From Caldifarciminota bacterium (GTDB lineage: Bacteria; Hydrothermota; Tepidihabitantia; SM23-42), in contig JAGMEL010000438.1 of the NCBI GenBank assembly GCA_023128195.1, positions 1 through 7,007 of the forward strand: 7,007 nucleotides of DNA. Direction: 5' to 3'. Under the pieces are notes generated by a model. It was not told where the DNA came from and ran no database searches. It saw nothing but the letters and a program-made list of their open reading frames with translations. The stretch's first letter is position 1. Every line of letters starts with the position of its first letter. This document shows, one piece after another, positions 6,154 to 7,007 of this stretch. Position numbers and translations under genes: made by a program.

Positions 6154-6181
6154 TCCGTAGAGTCACCGCGACTCTACGAGA
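6154..6181. repeat. Stable hairpin (CGTAGAGTC stem)
   Basis: CGTAGAGTC at 6156-6164 and GACTCTACG at 6170-6178 form a perfect 9-bp stem with a 5-base loop. Two further pairs (6155-6180 and 6154-6181) are possible past a bulged A. No T-tract follows on either strand, so it is not an intrinsic terminator. It sits between two copies of the GC-rich repeat motif. Confidence 0.6.
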
Positions 6182-6191
6182 ATCCACAGAT

Positions 6192-6225
6192 CCGCTCTTT
6201 CGCAGAAAGGGCGGGGCTTCATATC
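6192..6225. repeat. GC-rich repeat copy and hairpin overlapping the end of the ACT gene
   Basis: CCGCTCTTTC (6192-6201) pairs with GAAAGGGCGG (6205-6214) around a 3-base loop, with one G-T pair when read on the plus strand. AGAAAGGGCGGGGCT (6204-6218) is identical to 5814-5828. AGAAAGGGCGGGGCTTCATATC (6204-6225) also aligns with the variant at 6130-6153, with two single-base insertions and a few mismatches. The repeat runs over the ACT gene stop (6219-6221) and its last codon. No T-tract is present on the minus strand. Confidence 0.5.
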
Positions 6226-6686
6226 CCAAACTCAGTCCTGATCACCGTAACTGCCTCCTTAATCTTCTCTCTCCTAACAACAATACTCAAGGCAGAAAGG
6301 GAGGCACTAATCATCTCAATATTTATACCCTGATCAGATAACTTGGCAAAGATCTTGCCGGCAATACCAGAAGTCGAAAATAGCGTTGAGCCATAAATTG
6401 TAATCAATGCACAATCTTTATCAACATCAATCTTCGGAGTCCCAAATCTATCTTTGATCGTTTCCAGGATCTTACAGACGTTTTCAAGACTCGATTCGAG
6501 AACAGCAAACGATATATCGGCACGTCCACGACCAATCAAACTCGTCGAGATTAACTCAATATTTAAACCATGTTGACCCAATGCACTGAAAATGTCAGCA
6601 GCAACTCCAGGACGATCAACAACACCATGGAGCGTAATCTTTGCAAGCTGGGTATTATAATCTACACCCTCGATAATTTTTTCCAT
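6219..6686 (-). CDS. Stand-alone tandem ACT-domain protein, aspartokinase-regulatory-domain-like
   Basis: A 155-residue minus-strand protein made of two ACT domains and little else. ACT1 (about 15-80) contains AKITLHGVVDRPGVAADIFSAL and the NIELISTS segment. ACT2 (about 92-152) contains ALITIYGS, GIAGKIFAKL and NIEMISASLSALSIVV. Both match the ligand-binding pattern of the regulatory half of aspartate kinase (LysC), where lysine or threonine binds between ACT domains. The kinase domain is absent: the gene starts at ATG 6686 with AGGAGAG four bases upstream, and the preceding gene is an unrelated surface protein. It resembles the small beta subunit of class II aspartokinases, but that is normally made from an internal start within lysC. 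It may be a separate regulatory subunit or an amino-acid sensor for another enzyme. Family call is confident; ligand and partner are unknown. Confidence 0.85.
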   Translation of the reverse strand: MEKIIEGVDYNTQLAKITLHGVVDRPGVAADIFSALGQHGLNIELISTSLIGRGRADISFAVLESSLENVCKILETIKDRFGTPKIDVDKDCALITIYGSTLFSTSGIAGKIFAKLSDQGINIEMISASLSALSIVVRREKIKEAVTVIRTEFGI

Positions 6687-6711
6687 ATTTCTCTCCTAAA
6701 AATCCAATTTT

Positions 6712-6742
6712 ACGCCGTTAGCTACTAAATCTCCTGCGGCGT
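6712..6742. repeat. Short GC-rich inverted repeat between the surface protein and ACT genes
   Basis: ACGCCG at 6712-6717 and CGGCGT at 6737-6742 are perfect complements with a 19-base loop. The 61-base gap holds this pair and the AGGAGAG site of the ACT gene (6691-6697). On the minus strand no T-tract follows, so termination of the surface protein transcript is not obvious and read-through into the ACT gene is possible. Confidence 0.35.
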
Positions 6743-6747
6743 TTTAC

Positions 6748-7007
6748 TCATCGGGCAATAATAAACTTCTCAATCACTTCATCATTATAATTATCAACAT
6801 GTACAAATGTCTTCACCAGATATAAACCATTACCAATCTCATCATCATATTCATCAAGAGTTTCCCAATGTATTTGATTATACCCGGCCCCGCAGGAAAC
6901 ATTATTTATTGTTTTGATCAAACGTCCTGCAATAGTAAAGATCTTAATATCAACCAAGCCTGAGTTTGAAAGATTAAACGTGAACCATATACCTTTATTA
7001 TCCTGGA
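6748..7007 (-). CDS. C-terminal part of a secreted/surface protein with FlgD-like Ig / type IX-type sorting domain (5' end outside window)
   Basis: The minus-strand frame is open to the right edge, so only the last 85 residues are visible. They form one beta-rich domain. WFTFNLSNSG opens it, VDIKIFTIAGRLIKT follows, then an aGYNQIHWE turn, and NGLYLVKTF leads to the final strand EKFIIAR at the stop. This order (strand L-x-x-x-G, IxIFxxxGRxIK, aGxNxIxW, GxYxxxx, K-hydrophobic end) is that of FlgD-like Ig domains and C-terminal type A sorting domains, which direct outer-membrane translocation by the type IX system where present. The normal D-x-x-G turn reads DEYDDEIGNG, slightly expanded. A TTG at 6957 is inside the conserved domain and is not a start. 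The N-terminal functional part lies beyond 7007. The host protein's role cannot be told. Confidence 0.8.
   Translation of the reverse strand, partial: QDNKGIWFTFNLSNSGLVDIKIFTIAGRLIKTINNVSCGAGYNQIHWETLDEYDDEIGNGLYLVKTFVHVDNYNDEVIEKFIIAR

Noticed and set aside
6038..6225. CRISPR-like array from the repeated GC-rich motif
   Set aside because: Only two copies lie close together, they differ in length and sequence, the intervening DNA is itself palindromic, and no cas gene is present.
6091..6333. 80-codon plus-strand frame over the hairpin block and the end of the ACT gene
   Set aside because: Its second half is antisense to the conserved ACT2 domain, its first half lies in repeat hairpins, and no ribosome binding site precedes it.
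6700..6747. rRNA-like fragment or frameshifted tail (a TAGCTAACG string and an open stretch ending in KLDF on the minus strand)
   Set aside because: The rRNA resemblance is limited to a few bases. The open stretch has an in-frame stop directly upstream and no start codon, and the surface protein already has a normal domain end before it.

Overview
The window looks like ordinary chromosome from an AT-rich, uncultured-lineage bacterium. The genes are rich in Lys, Ile and Glu, and an incomplete gene at the right edge ends in a FlgD-like/type IX-type C-terminal sorting domain. Such domains are common in the Bacteroidetes/Chlorobi-related phyla and in candidate phyla such as WOR-3 (Stahlbacteria). 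A WOR-3-like or FCB-related origin is therefore my best guess, but it is inference and no rRNA or marker tree is available here.

Left half, plus strand (156-5064): a HisC-family aminotransferase gene is joined stop-to-start to a phosphate butyryl/acetyltransferase gene (ptb/pta family). After an 88-base gap comes mfd, the transcription-repair coupling factor, in a short form of about 940 residues. Mfd removes RNA polymerase stalled at DNA lesions and recruits UvrA. The first two genes are metabolic: a PLP transaminase and an enzyme that turns acyl-CoA into acyl-phosphate. No other his gene and no butyrate/acetate kinase gene lies beside them. A strong intrinsic terminator follows mfd at 5093-5146.

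Middle (5134-5832): a good sigma-70-like promoter overlaps the right arm of that terminator. It would drive a leader of nearly 290 bases before a small two-helix membrane protein gene (5455-5757) that has a near-perfect ribosome binding site. The leader contains a GC-rich island (about 5248-5366) with competing inverted repeats and an open frame of 52 codons, then a hairpin flanked by direct repeats. This is the least explained part of the left side. A two-hairpin block at 5761-5832 separates the converging transcription units.

Right part, minus strand (5843-7007): reading leftwards from the right edge, there is the C-terminus of a secreted or surface protein, then a free-standing tandem ACT-domain protein that resembles the regulatory half of aspartokinase, then about 190 bases of GC-rich, hairpin-rich DNA, then a 60-residue two-helix membrane protein. 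The hairpin-rich block holds two of three local copies of a motif close to AGAAAGGGCGGGGC. The third copy lies in the converging terminator. It also holds a 14-15 nt inverted repeat whose end sits almost against the ribosome binding site of the small membrane gene. These blocks are probably a small dispersed repeat or structured-RNA family.

I see no rRNA, tRNA, CRISPR array, transposase or complete new multi-gene system. The most worthwhile leads are the two GC-rich structured islands, the lone ACT-ACT protein, the aminotransferase-Ptb pair and the trimmed N-terminus of Mfd.
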